Shown here: piece by piece, positions 24,899-33,973 of the stretch
How the letters are laid out: each line of letters begins with the position of its first letter
Numbering within the stretch: the stretch's first letter is position 1
NCBI GenBank assembly: GCA_025358125.1
Contig: JANYKS010000059.1
Span: 1 to 52,931 of the forward strand
Source of the DNA: Actinomycetes bacterium
Lineage (GTDB): Bacteria; Actinomycetota; Acidimicrobiia; Acidimicrobiales; Ilumatobacteraceae
Direction of reading: 5' to 3'
DNA length: 52,931 nucleotides
Notes under the pieces: model-generated
What the model was told of the DNA's origin: nothing
Databases searched by the model: none
Seen by the model: only the letters and a program-made list of their open reading frames with translations
Position numbers and translations under genes: made by a program

Positions 24899-25159
24899 TC
24901 AGTCGGCAGCGTTGGTCAACACGTTGATGACGCGACGGCCACGGCGCTCGCCGAATTCGACGACACCGTCTTTCAGCGCGAACAACGTGTCGTCCTTGCC
25001 GATTCCGACGTTGGTGCCCGGATGGAACCGGGTGCCGCGCTGGCGAACGAGGATGCTGCCGGCCGTGATGACCGTGCCGCCGAATTCTTTCACGCCGAGG
25101 CGCTGCGCGTTGGAGTCACGGCCGTTGCGGGTTGAACCGCCGCCCTTTGTTTTCGACAT
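24899..25159 (-). CDS. rpmA: 50S ribosomal protein L27
   Basis: Large-subunit ribosomal protein near the peptidyl transferase centre. The 86-aa length and the conserved start ([20 protein letters not shown]) and middle ([15 protein letters not shown]) are typical. There is no N-terminal cleavable extension of the Firmicutes type. It lies 3 bp downstream of rplU and ends at the bidirectional terminator. Confidence 0.97.
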   Translation of the reverse strand: MSKTKGGGSTRNGRDSNAQRLGVKEFGGTVITAGSILVRQRGTRFHPGTNVGIGKDDTLFALKDGVVEFGERRGRRVINVLTNAAD

Positions 25160-25162
25160 GGC

Positions 25163-25474
25163 TCAGCCCTTTGCGATCGAGGTGATTTCGACGACGGAGT
25201 ACTTCTGACGGTGGCCGTACCGGCGACGCTGATTGGTGCGCCGCTTGTACGTGAAGCCATCTATCTTCGGGCCCTTTGCGGTACCGATGACCCGACCGGT
25301 GACGGTGGCGCCCTTCAGTTCGGATGGAGTAGCCAGCACTGCATCGCCATCGACGAGGAGAACTGGTGTGAATGAGATGTCGGCGCCGTCTTCAGCCCCG
25401 AGTAGCTCGACCTGCAATTGCTGGCCTTCTGCGACTCGTTCCTGCTTACCGCCGGTTGCGATTACTGCGTACAT
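25163..25474 (-). CDS. rplU: 50S ribosomal protein L21
   Basis: Large-subunit ribosomal protein that binds 23S rRNA. The 103-aa length is normal. MYAVIATGGKQ at the start and KRRTNQRRRYGHRQKY near the end are the conserved family segments. TAGGAT lies 9 nt before the ATG, so a leaderless rplU-rpmA transcript is likely in addition to read-through from rne. Confidence 0.97.
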   Translation of the reverse strand: MYAVIATGGKQERVAEGQQLQVELLGAEDGADISFTPVLLVDGDAVLATPSELKGATVTGRVIGTAKGPKIDGFTYKRRTNQRRRYGHRQKYSVVEITSIAKG

Positions 25475-25483
25475 AGCGGGCAG

Positions 25484-25489
25484 ATCCTA
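25484..25489 (-). promoter_or_regulatory. -10 hexamer TAGGAT, leaderless start at 25474
   Basis: On the minus strand TAGGAT ends 9 nt before ATG 25474 of rplU. No Shine-Dalgarno sequence intervenes. Confidence 0.5.
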
Positions 25490-25550
25490 TCGCCGAGGTC
25501 TGCGGATTCCGACACGGGCAACACTCGGCTGCGGATCATTCCGGCGGAGG

Positions 25551-27686
25551 TCATTCGAGCAGGGCGAGGTCGACGAGCACGCCGCGGCCATCGCAATTCG
25601 GGCATTGATCGGCAAAGTTGGTGAGCAGGCCCTCACCGATGCGCTTGCGGGTCATCTCGACCAGGCCGAGTTCGGAGATGTCGAACACCTGGGTGCGGGT
25701 CTTGTCACGGGCAAGGGCCTCACGGAACGCATCGACCACCTTGCGGCGGTTCTCCCGGATCTCCATGTCGATGAAGTCGATGACGATGATGCCACCGATG
25801 TCGCGGAGGCGAAGCTGGCGGGCGATCTCGTCGGCAGCTTCGAGGTTGTTGTGGAACACCGTCGCTTCCAGGTTCGAGTTCGACGTGCCGACGTTCTTGC
25901 CGGTGTTGACATCGATGACGGTGAGCGCCTCGGTGTGCTCGATGATGAGCGAACCACCAGACGGCAGCCACACCTTGCGGTCGAGCGCCTTGTGCAACTG
26001 CTCATGGAGGTGGAACCGCTCGTAGATCGGCAGCCCCTCCTCGTTCGGGTCATAGAACTCGACCCGGTCGGCGAGTTCGGGATTGAAGGCCGCGATGTAG
26101 TCGCGCACGTCGTCGTGGAGGCGCTGATCATCGATGACGACACCGCGGTACTCGGCGTTGAATTCCTCACGGATGACCCGCACGGCCAGCTCCGGCTCGC
26201 GGTAGAGCAGGCCGGGTCCTTGCATCTTCTTGGCTTTGGCCTCGATGGTGTTCCACTGGTCGAGCAGCCGGGTCATGTCGGCGCGCAGCTCGTGCTCGGA
26301 CGCGTTCTCGGCCGCAGTGCGCACGATCAGGCCGTGCTCCGCCGGCTTGACCCGATCGAGGATGTTGCGGAGCCGCTTGCGGACGTCGTCGGGAAGCCGC
26401 TTGGAGATGCCATATGTCTTGGAGTTGGGGATCAGCACGACGAACCGGCCAGGCAGGGACACTTCCTGGGTGAGCCGGGCGCCCTTGGCGCCGATCGGGT
26501 TCTTGGTCACCTGGCAGACGATGAGTTGTTTGGCCTTCAAGATCTGTTCGATCCGGGCTTCCTTGCCGGCGCCTGCGCCGGGTCCGCGCTCGACGATGTC
26601 CTCCGGGTCGTACTGAACGTCGCCGCGATACAGCACGGCGTTCTTCGGTGTCGCGATATCGACGAACGCGGCCTCCATCCCCGGCAGAACGTTCTGGACC
26701 TTGCCGACGTAGATGTTGCCGTGAATCTGGCTGACATCGTCGGCCGGACGGCTGACGTAATGTTCGACCAGGTGACGGCCCTCGAGCACTGCGACCTGGG
26801 TGAGGTTGTCACGGACCTGCACGCACATCAGGTAGCGCCCGATCGGGCGACCGTTGCGCTCGCGCCCTCGTCGTTTCTCGAGCACATCTGGCTCGAGTTC
26901 GGCGGCGGCCGTTCGTGACCCGGTTCCCCCAGCAGCCGCTGAGGTCGGCGTCTTCATCCGAGTGGTGCTGCGCCGGCGCTTCTTCTTGGCGCTGGACTCG
27001 CTGTCGGCGTCGTCGGCGCTCTCGGCGCCGGCAGCGCCAGGTGCTGTCATTCGTTTCGGAGCTGGGCGGGTATCGCCGATCTGAGGCCGGCGCACGAGTG
27101 CGCTCTCAGCCGCCTCGGCGCTCGGGCGGCCTTCCGAGATGCGTTCGGGTAGTTCGGCCGGCGCCCTGGCGCCCTGGCGCTGACGTGGCGGGTTGTCCTG
27201 ACGTGGCGGGTTGTCCTGACGTGGCTGGGCGGCCCCACGTGCGGGTTGCTGCGATTGGGATGGGGATGGGGATGGGGATGGGGATTGGGGCACCCTGGCC
27301 TTCTTCGCCGGCGATTTGTTGCTCTTCTCAGTGGCGATCTCGGCGGGATCACTGGCGACGGGCGAGCTATCGCCGCCGGCCTCATTACCGCCGCCATTGC
27401 CGCCGACATCATCACCACCACCGTCGGCATCATCTTCACCGCCGGCTTTGTCATCGCCATCTGAAATGGATCCGGCCGGTTTGGCCCGTCCCCTGCCCCC
27501 GCGAGAGCCTCGGCGGCGCTTGCGAGCCAGGGCGCTGAGCGTCGGCTCGCCGTCGATGTCGCCGTCGACGAAATCGGCGTCGTTGTCAGCGGCTGACGAC
27601 GCCGTGACCGCACGAGCGGCGCCCGCATCGGCTGTCGCGACTGGGCGCGAGGGTCGAGCACGACCTTCGATATTCGTTTCGTCCAT
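25551..27686 (-). CDS. rne: ribonuclease E/G
   Basis: Endoribonuclease of the RNase E/G family, acting in mRNA decay and rRNA/tRNA processing. The 711-aa product begins with about 270 residues of disordered, Arg/Ala/Gly/Pro-rich sequence; actinobacterial enzymes often carry such an arm at the N-terminus. The S1 domain starts near 280 (GRYLMCVQV, ending near NAVLYRGDVQ). The catalytic DNase I-like domain has metal-binding Asp residues in VIDVNTGKN (about 590) and VIDFIDM (about 636), and the zinc-link CPNC is near 694. ATG 27686 is preferred over 27746 because GGAAGGAAA lies 7 nt upstream. It follows rodA by 136 bp. Confidence 0.93.
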   Translation of the reverse strand: MDETNIEGRARPSRPVATADAGAARAVTASSAADNDADFVDGDIDGEPTLSALARKRRRGSRGGRGRAKPAGSISDGDDKAGGEDDADGGGDDVGGNGGGNEAGGDSSPVASDPAEIATEKSNKSPAKKARVPQSPSPSPSPSQSQQPARGAAQPRQDNPPRQDNPPRQRQGARAPAELPERISEGRPSAEAAESALVRRPQIGDTRPAPKRMTAPGAAGAESADDADSESSAKKKRRRSTTRMKTPTSAAAGGTGSRTAAAELEPDVLEKRRGRERNGRPIGRYLMCVQVRDNLTQVAVLEGRHLVEHYVSRPADDVSQIHGNIYVGKVQNVLPGMEAAFVDIATPKNAVLYRGDVQYDPEDIVERGPGAGAGKEARIEQILKAKQLIVCQVTKNPIGAKGARLTQEVSLPGRFVVLIPNSKTYGISKRLPDDVRKRLRNILDRVKPAEHGLIVRTAAENASEHELRADMTRLLDQWNTIEAKAKKMQGPGLLYREPELAVRVIREEFNAEYRGVVIDDQRLHDDVRDYIAAFNPELADRVEFYDPNEEGLPIYERFHLHEQLHKALDRKVWLPSGGSLIIEHTEALTVIDVNTGKNVGTSNSNLEATVFHNNLEAADEIARQLRLRDIGGIIVIDFIDMEIRENRRKVVDAFREALARDKTRTQVFDISELGLVEMTRKRIGEGLLTNFADQCPNCDGRGVLVDLALLE
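27181..27290. repeat. 18-bp tandem repeats and a G-run array inside rne
   Basis: GACGTGGCGGGTTGTCCT occurs in two full copies plus a partial third (about 27182-27230), encoding RQDNPP repeats. Immediately after, 27257-27290 holds six runs of three or four G separated by one to three bases, built from GGGATG units and encoding Ser/Pro repeats on the minus strand. The array could form a G-quadruplex on the plus (template) strand. Confidence 0.75.
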
Positions 27687-27807
27687 GGACGTATTTCCTT
27701 CCTGTGCGCCCGCCGGCCAGGCGAGCGTGTTTGCTGCGGCAGCCAAGCTGGAACCATCGTGCCTGCTGGCGCCATCGCGTTCGATCCCTCGACGAGGTGT
27801 CCGCTCA

Positions 27808-27813
27808 ATGATA
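27808..27813 (-). promoter_or_regulatory. candidate rne promoter -10
   Basis: On the minus strand TATCAT at 27813-27808 lies about 120 nt upstream of the rne start, just after the rodA stop. It would give rne a long leader containing the GGAAGGAAA ribosome binding site. No -35 element is obvious. Confidence 0.3.
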
Positions 27814-27822
27814 TGTCGGCAT

Positions 27823-28995
27823 CTAGCGCATGCGGCGCATGTGCACGCTCTGCGCCAGCCCGAACATCACGAAGTAAGTCACCATACCCGACCCGCCGTA
27901 GGAGATGAACGGCAGTGGAAGACCGGTGATCGGCATCAGACCGAGTGTCATCGCGATGTTTTGAAAGATCTGCCACAGCAGCATCGTGAACACGCCGGCG
28001 CAGATGTAGGTACCGAGCAGATCACGCGACAGATGGGCGATCCGCCAGATCCGGAACAGCGCGATCGCGAACAAACCGATGATCACGGCGCATCCGAGCA
28101 GGCCGAACTGCTCACCGATCGCGCTGAACGGGAAATCGGCCCACTGCACCGGGATATCGCCTTTGGCATTGGTGATCGGCCCCTGCAACCAGCCCTTTCC
28201 CGTCAAACCACCCGTTGCGGTCGCGTGCAGCGCGTTCCTGCCCTGGAAGATGTACTGCTGCAGCCGCACGTCGTTGGAGTTCGGGTTCAGCCAGGCCACG
28301 ATCCGCATCGTCTGATAGGTCTTGATCACGCCGCTGAGCACGACCGCGCCGACCGTGCTGAGCGCCAGCAGCGTAATCATCGCGATGTACTTGGCCTTGG
28401 CCCCTGCAACCAGCAGCACACCCATCATCATCGCGACGAGGACCGACGTCGTACCGAGATCGGGCTGGAGGATGACCAGCACCGTCGGGATGCCGCCGAG
28501 CCACAGACCTCCGATGAAGCGTTCGTAGGACACAGAGTCACTGGAATCCTCGCTCAAAAACGCGGCGAGCACGAGCAGTACCGTCACCTTCGCGAACTCG
28601 GCCGGCTGGAGTTTGATCGGGCCGATGTCGAAGCTCAGCTGAGCGCCGCCGGTGACCTTGGCGAGCATGAAGATCAGCACGAGCGCCACGATCGTGAGCC
28701 CATACAAGAACTTCGCCCGCTCGCGCAGCCACGCGTAGTCGAGCGACATGACGAACAGCATCGCCGCGGTTGCGAGGATGACGAATATCACTTGGCGAGT
28801 CGCGTAGCTGTACCCGTATGGCAGGTTATTGCCCTTGGTCCGCGACGCGCTGTACACGGTGAGGCCACCGCACACGACGAGCGTTGCTTGGACCAGGAGT
28901 AGAATCCAGTCGACGTTACGGCTGGGGTCGCCGGGACTGGAGCGGACGTTTCCGAGGCCGGAGTCCGGCCGGCGATTGAGGATCGAGAATGCCAT
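27823..28995 (-). CDS. rodA: RodA SEDS-family peptidoglycan glycosyltransferase
   Basis: A 390-aa polytopic membrane protein that polymerises lipid II in the elongation machinery together with PBP2. About ten transmembrane helices are visible. The SEDS signature includes LQPAEFAKV after the GPIKL stretch and GLPLPFISYGGSG near the C-terminus. The gene overlaps the mrdA stop as ATGA, so partner enzymes are translationally coupled. FtsW is the alternative family member, but the mre-mrdA context argues for RodA. Confidence 0.92.
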   Translation of the reverse strand: MAFSILNRRPDSGLGNVRSSPGDPSRNVDWILLLVQATLVVCGGLTVYSASRTKGNNLPYGYSYATRQVIFVILATAAMLFVMSLDYAWLRERAKFLYGLTIVALVLIFMLAKVTGGAQLSFDIGPIKLQPAEFAKVTVLLVLAAFLSEDSSDSVSYERFIGGLWLGGIPTVLVILQPDLGTTSVLVAMMMGVLLVAGAKAKYIAMITLLALSTVGAVVLSGVIKTYQTMRIVAWLNPNSNDVRLQQYIFQGRNALHATATGGLTGKGWLQGPITNAKGDIPVQWADFPFSAIGEQFGLLGCAVIIGLFAIALFRIWRIAHLSRDLLGTYICAGVFTMLLWQIFQNIAMTLGLMPITGLPLPFISYGGSGMVTYFVMFGLAQSVHMRRMR

Positions 28996-31211
28996 CAGTC
29001 ACGAATCGGGGTGTAGATGTTCTGCAGGCAGCTGGCATCGGGCAATACGTTCGACGGTGCAGCCACTGACGAACTCTGATCGAGCGGATCCGAGATCGTG
29101 ACCTCGTCCATCGTCACGGAACCACCGAGCGCCTGGAACATGCACTTCACCGCAGGTCCGGCGGCCTGGCTGCCGTAGCCGGACTTCTCGAGGTAGGCAA
29201 CGACGGTGTACGGCTTGGCATTATCGAGGCTGACACCAGCGAACACCGACGAGTCGTACCAGGGCTTGCTCGCCGAGCCCTGCGCCGTGCCGGTCTTGCC
29301 GGCGATCTTCAGGTCGTTGTACGGGTAGCTCTTGAACAGTTGCTCGCCGGTCGTGGAGTGATAAAAGCCCGTCGGATCCGTGACACCTCGGCCTCTGATG
29401 ACCCGGATCAGGCCCTGGATGATCGGCAGGCCGACATCGGCTGGGAGGTCGATCTGCTGGATCAATTCGGGCTTCTCGTACGACGTCATCAGCGTGCCTT
29501 TGGCGAGGTTGGCGGAGCCGGGATAGCCATCGGGCACACCGCCCTGGTAGATGGCCTTGACGACGTGGGGGCGGTTGAGGAAGCCGCCGTTGGCCAATGT
29601 CGAGTACGCGTTCGCGAGTTGCAGCGGCGACGCCGCGAACAGCCCCTGGCCGATGGCGAGCTGAACGTTGTCGCCGACGAGCAGGGTCGGCACCTCGTCG
29701 ACGCGCAGGACGTGGCGTTCGATCAGTTGCTTCTTCAGCTCGCTGGTAGGAATTCGGCCGGCGAATTCGAACGGCAGATCGATCCCGGTCTTGGACCCGA
29801 AGCCGAAGCTCTTCAACTCGTCGCCGAGCAGGGTGCGACCCTTCTCGAACGTCTTCTCACCGAGGCGGTAGAAGTAGGCATCGCTCGAAACCGCGAGGGC
29901 GTCCTCGAGCCTGACCGGGCCGTATCTGCTCGGGCTGCCCTGCGGATTGAGCGCGTTGAAGTACTCGCAGCGCACACCGGCGTTGCATTTGCTCGTATCG
30001 ATGTTGAGCTTGTAACTGCCGGTGTCGTTGTAAACCTCCTGGGGGGTGATCACACCCGCCATGACCGCCGAATAGGCGACGAACGGTTTGAACGTCGAGC
30101 CGAGGTTGTACTGACCCTGAATCGCTCGATTGACGAGGATCGACTTGTCCGCCCGGTTGGGATCGGTCGGCTCTGGTGTCGGGAAGAGTTGTTTGAACTT
30201 GGCCCCCGTCAGCCCGATCGTGAACCAGCGGTTGTCGAACGTCGGATAACTCGCCATCGCGACGATCTGACCGCTCTCGTGGTCCTGAACGACCAGCGAT
30301 CCCGCCGGGGCCGGGTACGGCAGGTACTGCTGGCCGGTGGAATCGACATACCAATTCTCGCCGACGAACTTGTACTTGCCGTCTTTGTCCTTGGGGTTCT
30401 TGGCCATCAGCGACGGATCGGCGGTCTGACGCCTCGCCCGCAACTCCGATTCGAGGAGACGTTCTGCGAACTGCTGCACCTTCATATCGATGGTGAGCTG
30501 CACGTCCTTGCCCGGCACGGGATCGATCCGGCTGACCTCGCGGATCACGTGATTGGCACTGTCGACTTCGTACACGACCTTGCCCCACGAGCCGTGGAGG
30601 ACGGACTCCATGTTCTTCTCGACGCCGAACTGGCCGACGGTCTCGTTGCTCAGATAGCCCTGCGCCTTGTAGTCCACAGCCTGCGACTTGAGGATCAGGC
30701 CCAGGTAGCCGATCACATGACTGGCCAGCGGGGCATACGGATAGACGCGAGCCCAGTCCTCATCGCCGCGCACGCCGGGGAAGTCCTCGCTGCGGCTCTC
30801 GATCTGAAGGACGACGTCCTCCGCCACGTCGTCAGCGACGGGGAGCGGAAGGTAATTGCTGTACTGGCCGCTCTTCCAGCGGGCCTCCATCGTCTCCACC
30901 GGCACATTCAAGATTCCGGACAGGCGGGTGAACAGCGTGGTGCGATTCTTCTCCTTGCGGATGATGGAGCGATCGATTGTAACCGTGAGGACTCGACGGT
31001 TGTCGGCGACGATGCGACCCAGCGAGTCGAAGATCCGACCGCGCTCTCCGACCAGGAACTGGGTGCGCGTCGAGCTGCTCTGGACCTCGGCCTGGAGTGA
31101 CGCGCGCTGAACGGTTTGCAGGAACCACAGGCGGACCCCGACCGCTCCGAGGAGCACCACGGACACGAGTGCGAGCGCGCCAAGACGTACTGCGCGTTTG
31201 TCAACAGCCAT
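28995..31211 (-). CDS. mrdA: penicillin-binding protein 2 (elongation transpeptidase)
   Basis: A 738-aa class B penicillin-binding protein that cross-links peptidoglycan with RodA. One N-terminal membrane anchor (about residues 10-28) is followed by the dimerisation/pedestal domain and the transpeptidase domain. The active-site motif STFK is near residue 371, the second motif is SSD in VSSDAYFYRLGE, and KTG is in AGKTGTAQG near 636. The length exceeds E. coli PBP2 (633 aa), mainly through insertions around the transpeptidase core. It sits between mreD and rodA, overlapping rodA by 1 nt. Confidence 0.93.
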   Translation of the reverse strand: MAVDKRAVRLGALALVSVVLLGAVGVRLWFLQTVQRASLQAEVQSSSTRTQFLVGERGRIFDSLGRIVADNRRVLTVTIDRSIIRKEKNRTTLFTRLSGILNVPVETMEARWKSGQYSNYLPLPVADDVAEDVVLQIESRSEDFPGVRGDEDWARVYPYAPLASHVIGYLGLILKSQAVDYKAQGYLSNETVGQFGVEKNMESVLHGSWGKVVYEVDSANHVIREVSRIDPVPGKDVQLTIDMKVQQFAERLLESELRARRQTADPSLMAKNPKDKDGKYKFVGENWYVDSTGQQYLPYPAPAGSLVVQDHESGQIVAMASYPTFDNRWFTIGLTGAKFKQLFPTPEPTDPNRADKSILVNRAIQGQYNLGSTFKPFVAYSAVMAGVITPQEVYNDTGSYKLNIDTSKCNAGVRCEYFNALNPQGSPSRYGPVRLEDALAVSSDAYFYRLGEKTFEKGRTLLGDELKSFGFGSKTGIDLPFEFAGRIPTSELKKQLIERHVLRVDEVPTLLVGDNVQLAIGQGLFAASPLQLANAYSTLANGGFLNRPHVVKAIYQGGVPDGYPGSANLAKGTLMTSYEKPELIQQIDLPADVGLPIIQGLIRVIRGRGVTDPTGFYHSTTGEQLFKSYPYNDLKIAGKTGTAQGSASKPWYDSSVFAGVSLDNAKPYTVVAYLEKSGYGSQAAGPAVKCMFQALGGSVTMDEVTISDPLDQSSSVAAPSNVLPDASCLQNIYTPIRD

Positions 31212-31256
31212 GACACCATTGTGCTTTCTCGACGCACGCGTGTGGGCGCGGGCGGC

Positions 31257-31781
31257 TCATTGCGCCGGCACCTTCCACGTCTTCTTGCGGATCGCGAGGC
31301 ACCATCGACTCAGCGGGATCAGCAAGGGCGCGAGAAGACCGCAGCTGATCGCGATCACCGCCACGGTTCGACCCAGCCGTTGCCCCTGCCATCCACCGTT
31401 GCTCACGAATGTCTGGATCACGGGTATTGCGAACTCGCCGACGCCACCGCCCAACGCGACGAAGATCATCGACAGCCACCAGTGCGGGTCCACCGCGACG
31501 ACGTTGACGAGACCCGCCGTGAACCCGGCAAGACCGTACGCCAGGGCGTGTTGGCCGAGCGGAGCCGCCGAGCCGAGGTCGAACATCAGGCCCATGACGA
31601 ATCCCATCCAGGCCCCCCGTTCGGCCCCGCCGGGGACTCCGGACGCGGCGCACAACGCGAGCACGATCTGAAAGGACACACCCCACGGCCGAATGTCTCC
31701 GAACGCGGTGCGTTGCAGCGCGATGAACATCAGCCCGACCGGAAGCATCCTCAGGATCGGGCGCCGAAGAAAGGTTTCCAC
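31257..31781 (-). CDS. mreD: rod shape-determining protein MreD
   Basis: A 174-aa integral membrane protein of the elongasome, with about five hydrophobic helices. The conserved segment is GFVMGLMFDLGSAAPLGQHAL in the middle of the protein, the Asp-Leu pair being typical of MreD. It starts 1 bp after the mreC stop, and mrdA follows after 45 bp. Confidence 0.87.
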   Translation of the reverse strand: METFLRRPILRMLPVGLMFIALQRTAFGDIRPWGVSFQIVLALCAASGVPGGAERGAWMGFVMGLMFDLGSAAPLGQHALAYGLAGFTAGLVNVVAVDPHWWLSMIFVALGGGVGEFAIPVIQTFVSNGGWQGQRLGRTVAVIAISCGLLAPLLIPLSRWCLAIRKKTWKVPAQ

Positions 31782-31782
31782 G

Positions 31783-32859
31783 TCAGCCGCTGGGAACTTC
31801 CGGTGGCGGCCGGTAGCGCACGATCTGGACGAGATTGAGGTGATTCAGGTCCGCTCCCAGCTTGATCTCGAGGATCGGGCCGGCCGAACCGGATCGCTCG
31901 ATCTTGTTGATCACTTCACCGATGATGATGTCGGGCGGGGCCAGACTCTTCGATCCGCCGGTCGTGCTGATCACCGCTCCCACATTGATCGTTCCGAACA
32001 CCGGATTCTCTGTGATGTAGTGCATTGCCGACAGCCTGCCGGGCCCTCTCCCCTGGCAGCCCCCGGTCTCTCGTTCGACGAGTGCCGGGGCGGTCGACGA
32101 CGACGTGGTGCCAGAACCCGTGCCGGCCACGCCGGTCGTGGTGGTCGCACCGGGGTTCGCGTTGGCATTGCCGGAACTGCGGCCGACGGCAGTCGTGGGG
32201 GTCGTGGTCGCCAGTGGCTGGGTTGTGGTCGTCGACAGATCAGCGCGGTTGATCCCGCTCGGTGTGCTGTTGAGCGGCGTGCTGCTGGAGTCGACCGGAG
32301 CCGCATCGACGCCGGACACCTTGCATTCGATGGTGTAGTCCGAGTCGGTGACCAGCAGCACTACGCTGCGATTGTCGTAAACCTTGGTGACCTTGCCGAC
32401 GAGGCCGGCGAAGTTCACGACCGGCATACCGACGAGGATGCCGTCGCTGCTGCCGCGGTCGATCTCGACGGTCTGGCGGAAGTTGCCGGGCGCGCCGCCG
32501 ACGACTCGCGCCGTCGTCGTCGGATACTTGGCGGTGAGGCCGTTGAGCGTCAACAGCTCCTGGTAGTCGCCGTAGATGGCCCGTGCCGCGAGCTGATCGC
32601 CGCGCCCGCGGGCCAACTCGTCGCGCAGCTTTTCGTTCTCGCGCGCGAGGCTCTGGTAATCGGTGGCGCCGTGCCAGGCGTTGCGTATCGGCGTCGCGAT
32701 GACTTCACCAGCCGTCTCGAACGGGGTCAGCACACGCGAAAACACCGAGCGCATCCGATCGATCACGGGATTGCCACGGAGATCGAGCGTGAGCAGCAGC
32801 ACCGAGGACAGGACCAGCAGGATGATCGCACGGCGGCGATTGACGGAGTAGACGGGCAC
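31783..32859 (-). CDS. mreC: rod shape-determining protein MreC with Ser/Thr-rich insertion
   Basis: A 358-aa bitopic protein that links MreB to PBP2/RodA. The N-terminal transmembrane helix (IILLVLSSVLLLTLDL, about 11-26) is followed by a coiled coil (SLARENEKLRDELARG) and the beta-barrel MreC domain (VGMPVVNFAGLVGKVTKV and IIGEVINKIERSGSAG). Residues about 190-263 are a Ser/Thr/Gly-rich low-complexity insertion in the middle of the beta domain, which is unusual for the family. The start is GTG 32859, 21 bp after the mreB stop. Confidence 0.9.
   Translation of the reverse strand: MPVYSVNRRRAIILLVLSSVLLLTLDLRGNPVIDRMRSVFSRVLTPFETAGEVIATPIRNAWHGATDYQSLARENEKLRDELARGRGDQLAARAIYGDYQELLTLNGLTAKYPTTTARVVGGAPGNFRQTVEIDRGSSDGILVGMPVVNFAGLVGKVTKVYDNRSVVLLVTDSDYTIECKVSGVDAAPVDSSSTPLNSTPSGINRADLSTTTTQPLATTTPTTAVGRSSGNANANPGATTTTGVAGTGSGTTSSSTAPALVERETGGCQGRGPGRLSAMHYITENPVFGTINVGAVISTTGGSKSLAPPDIIIGEVINKIERSGSAGPILEIKLGADLNHLNLVQIVRYRPPPEVPSG
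32060..32290. repeat. low-complexity Ser/Thr-coding stretch in mreC
   Basis: Biased codons for Thr, Ser, Ala, Gly and Asn encode the disordered insertion between the two halves of the MreC beta domain. The boundaries are approximate. Confidence 0.6.
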
Positions 32860-32880
32860 AGTGACTGAGGGGCGGAGCGA

Positions 32881-33915
32881 CTAGTCGTCGCCACCCTGGG
32901 ACAGCAAACCGCGCATAGCATCGATGTTCTCGAGCGCCCGCCCGGATCCGATAACGACGCTGTACAGCGGCTCGGCAGCGATGTGAATGGGCATACCCGT
33001 CTCGTGTGAGAGACGCTGATCGAGCCCGGCGAGCAGCGCGCCACCACCGGTGATGGTGATGCCCTGCTGCATGATATCGGCCGCGAGCTCAGGGGGCGTC
33101 TTGTCAAGCGTCGTCTTGACCGCGTCGATGATCGCCGCAACGGGTTCGGCGATGGCCTCGCGGATCTGCTCGGTGGTGATCTCGAGCGTACGCGGCAGAC
33201 CGCTGATCAGATCGCGACCGCGGATGTCGGCCGTGAGCTCTTCGTCGAGCGGCCACGCCGACCCCATGTGCAGCTTGATTTCTTCGGCCGTGCGCTCACC
33301 GACGGCGAGCGAGAACTCCTTCTTGAGGAACTGCAGGATCGCATCATCGAGTTCATCACCCGCGACGCGCACCGACTGGGCTGTGACGATGCCACCGAGG
33401 GAAATGACCGCGACCTCGGTGGTGCCACCGCCGATGTCGACGATCATGTTGCCGCTCGGTTCGTGCACCGGCAGATCCGCACCGATTGCGGCGGCCATCG
33501 GCTCTTCGATGATGTGGACCGGCTTGCGGGCGCCGGCGAATTCGGCCGCGTCCTGGACGGCGCGTTGTTCGACACCGGTGATTCCCGACGGTACGCAGAT
33601 GACCATGCGCGGCTTGCTCCACTTGCTCGCGTGAACTTTCTGGATGAAGTACCGGAGCATCTTTTCGCAGACATCGAAGTCGGCGATGACACCGTCCTTC
33701 AGCGGCCGAACGACCTTGATGTGACCCGGCGTACGGCCCATCATCCGTTTGGCCTCGAAGCCGACGGCGACGGGCCGGCCGTCGTTCACGTTGAGCGCGA
33801 CGACAGACGGTTCATTGAGCACAATTCCCTGGCCGCGGGCATAGATCAGTGTGTTCGCGGTGCCAAGGTCAATGGCGAGATCCCGCCCGAGGGCGAGCGG
33901 ATTGTTGCGTGCCAT
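32881..33915 (-). CDS. mreB: rod shape-determining actin homologue MreB
   Basis: A 344-aa bacterial actin that organises lateral wall synthesis. The phosphate-1 loop (DLAIDLGTANTLIY), the phosphate-2 region (MIVDIGGGTTEVAVIS) and the adenosine motif (ITGGGALLAGLD) are all present. The start is ATG 33915; the open frame to 34074 overlaps the ndk 3' end and carries no MreB-like sequence. GGAAGGG lies just upstream as a possible ribosome binding site, and TACTAT lies further upstream as a candidate -10. Confidence 0.96.
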   Translation of the reverse strand: MARNNPLALGRDLAIDLGTANTLIYARGQGIVLNEPSVVALNVNDGRPVAVGFEAKRMMGRTPGHIKVVRPLKDGVIADFDVCEKMLRYFIQKVHASKWSKPRMVICVPSGITGVEQRAVQDAAEFAGARKPVHIIEEPMAAAIGADLPVHEPSGNMIVDIGGGTTEVAVISLGGIVTAQSVRVAGDELDDAILQFLKKEFSLAVGERTAEEIKLHMGSAWPLDEELTADIRGRDLISGLPRTLEITTEQIREAIAEPVAAIIDAVKTTLDKTPPELAADIMQQGITITGGGALLAGLDQRLSHETGMPIHIAAEPLYSVVIGSGRALENIDAMRGLLSQGGDD

Positions 33916-33951
33916 GCATGGCCCTTCCGAAGCAGCGGCGAATCTGTCGCC

Positions 33952-33957
33952 ATAGTA
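33952..33957 (-). promoter_or_regulatory. candidate mreB promoter -10
   Basis: On the minus strand TACTAT at 33957-33952, between ndk and mreB, would give mreB a leader of about 30 nt that includes GGAAGGG. No clear -35 element is present. Confidence 0.35.
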
Positions 33958-33973
33958 GCCGGTGCGCTGGTTG

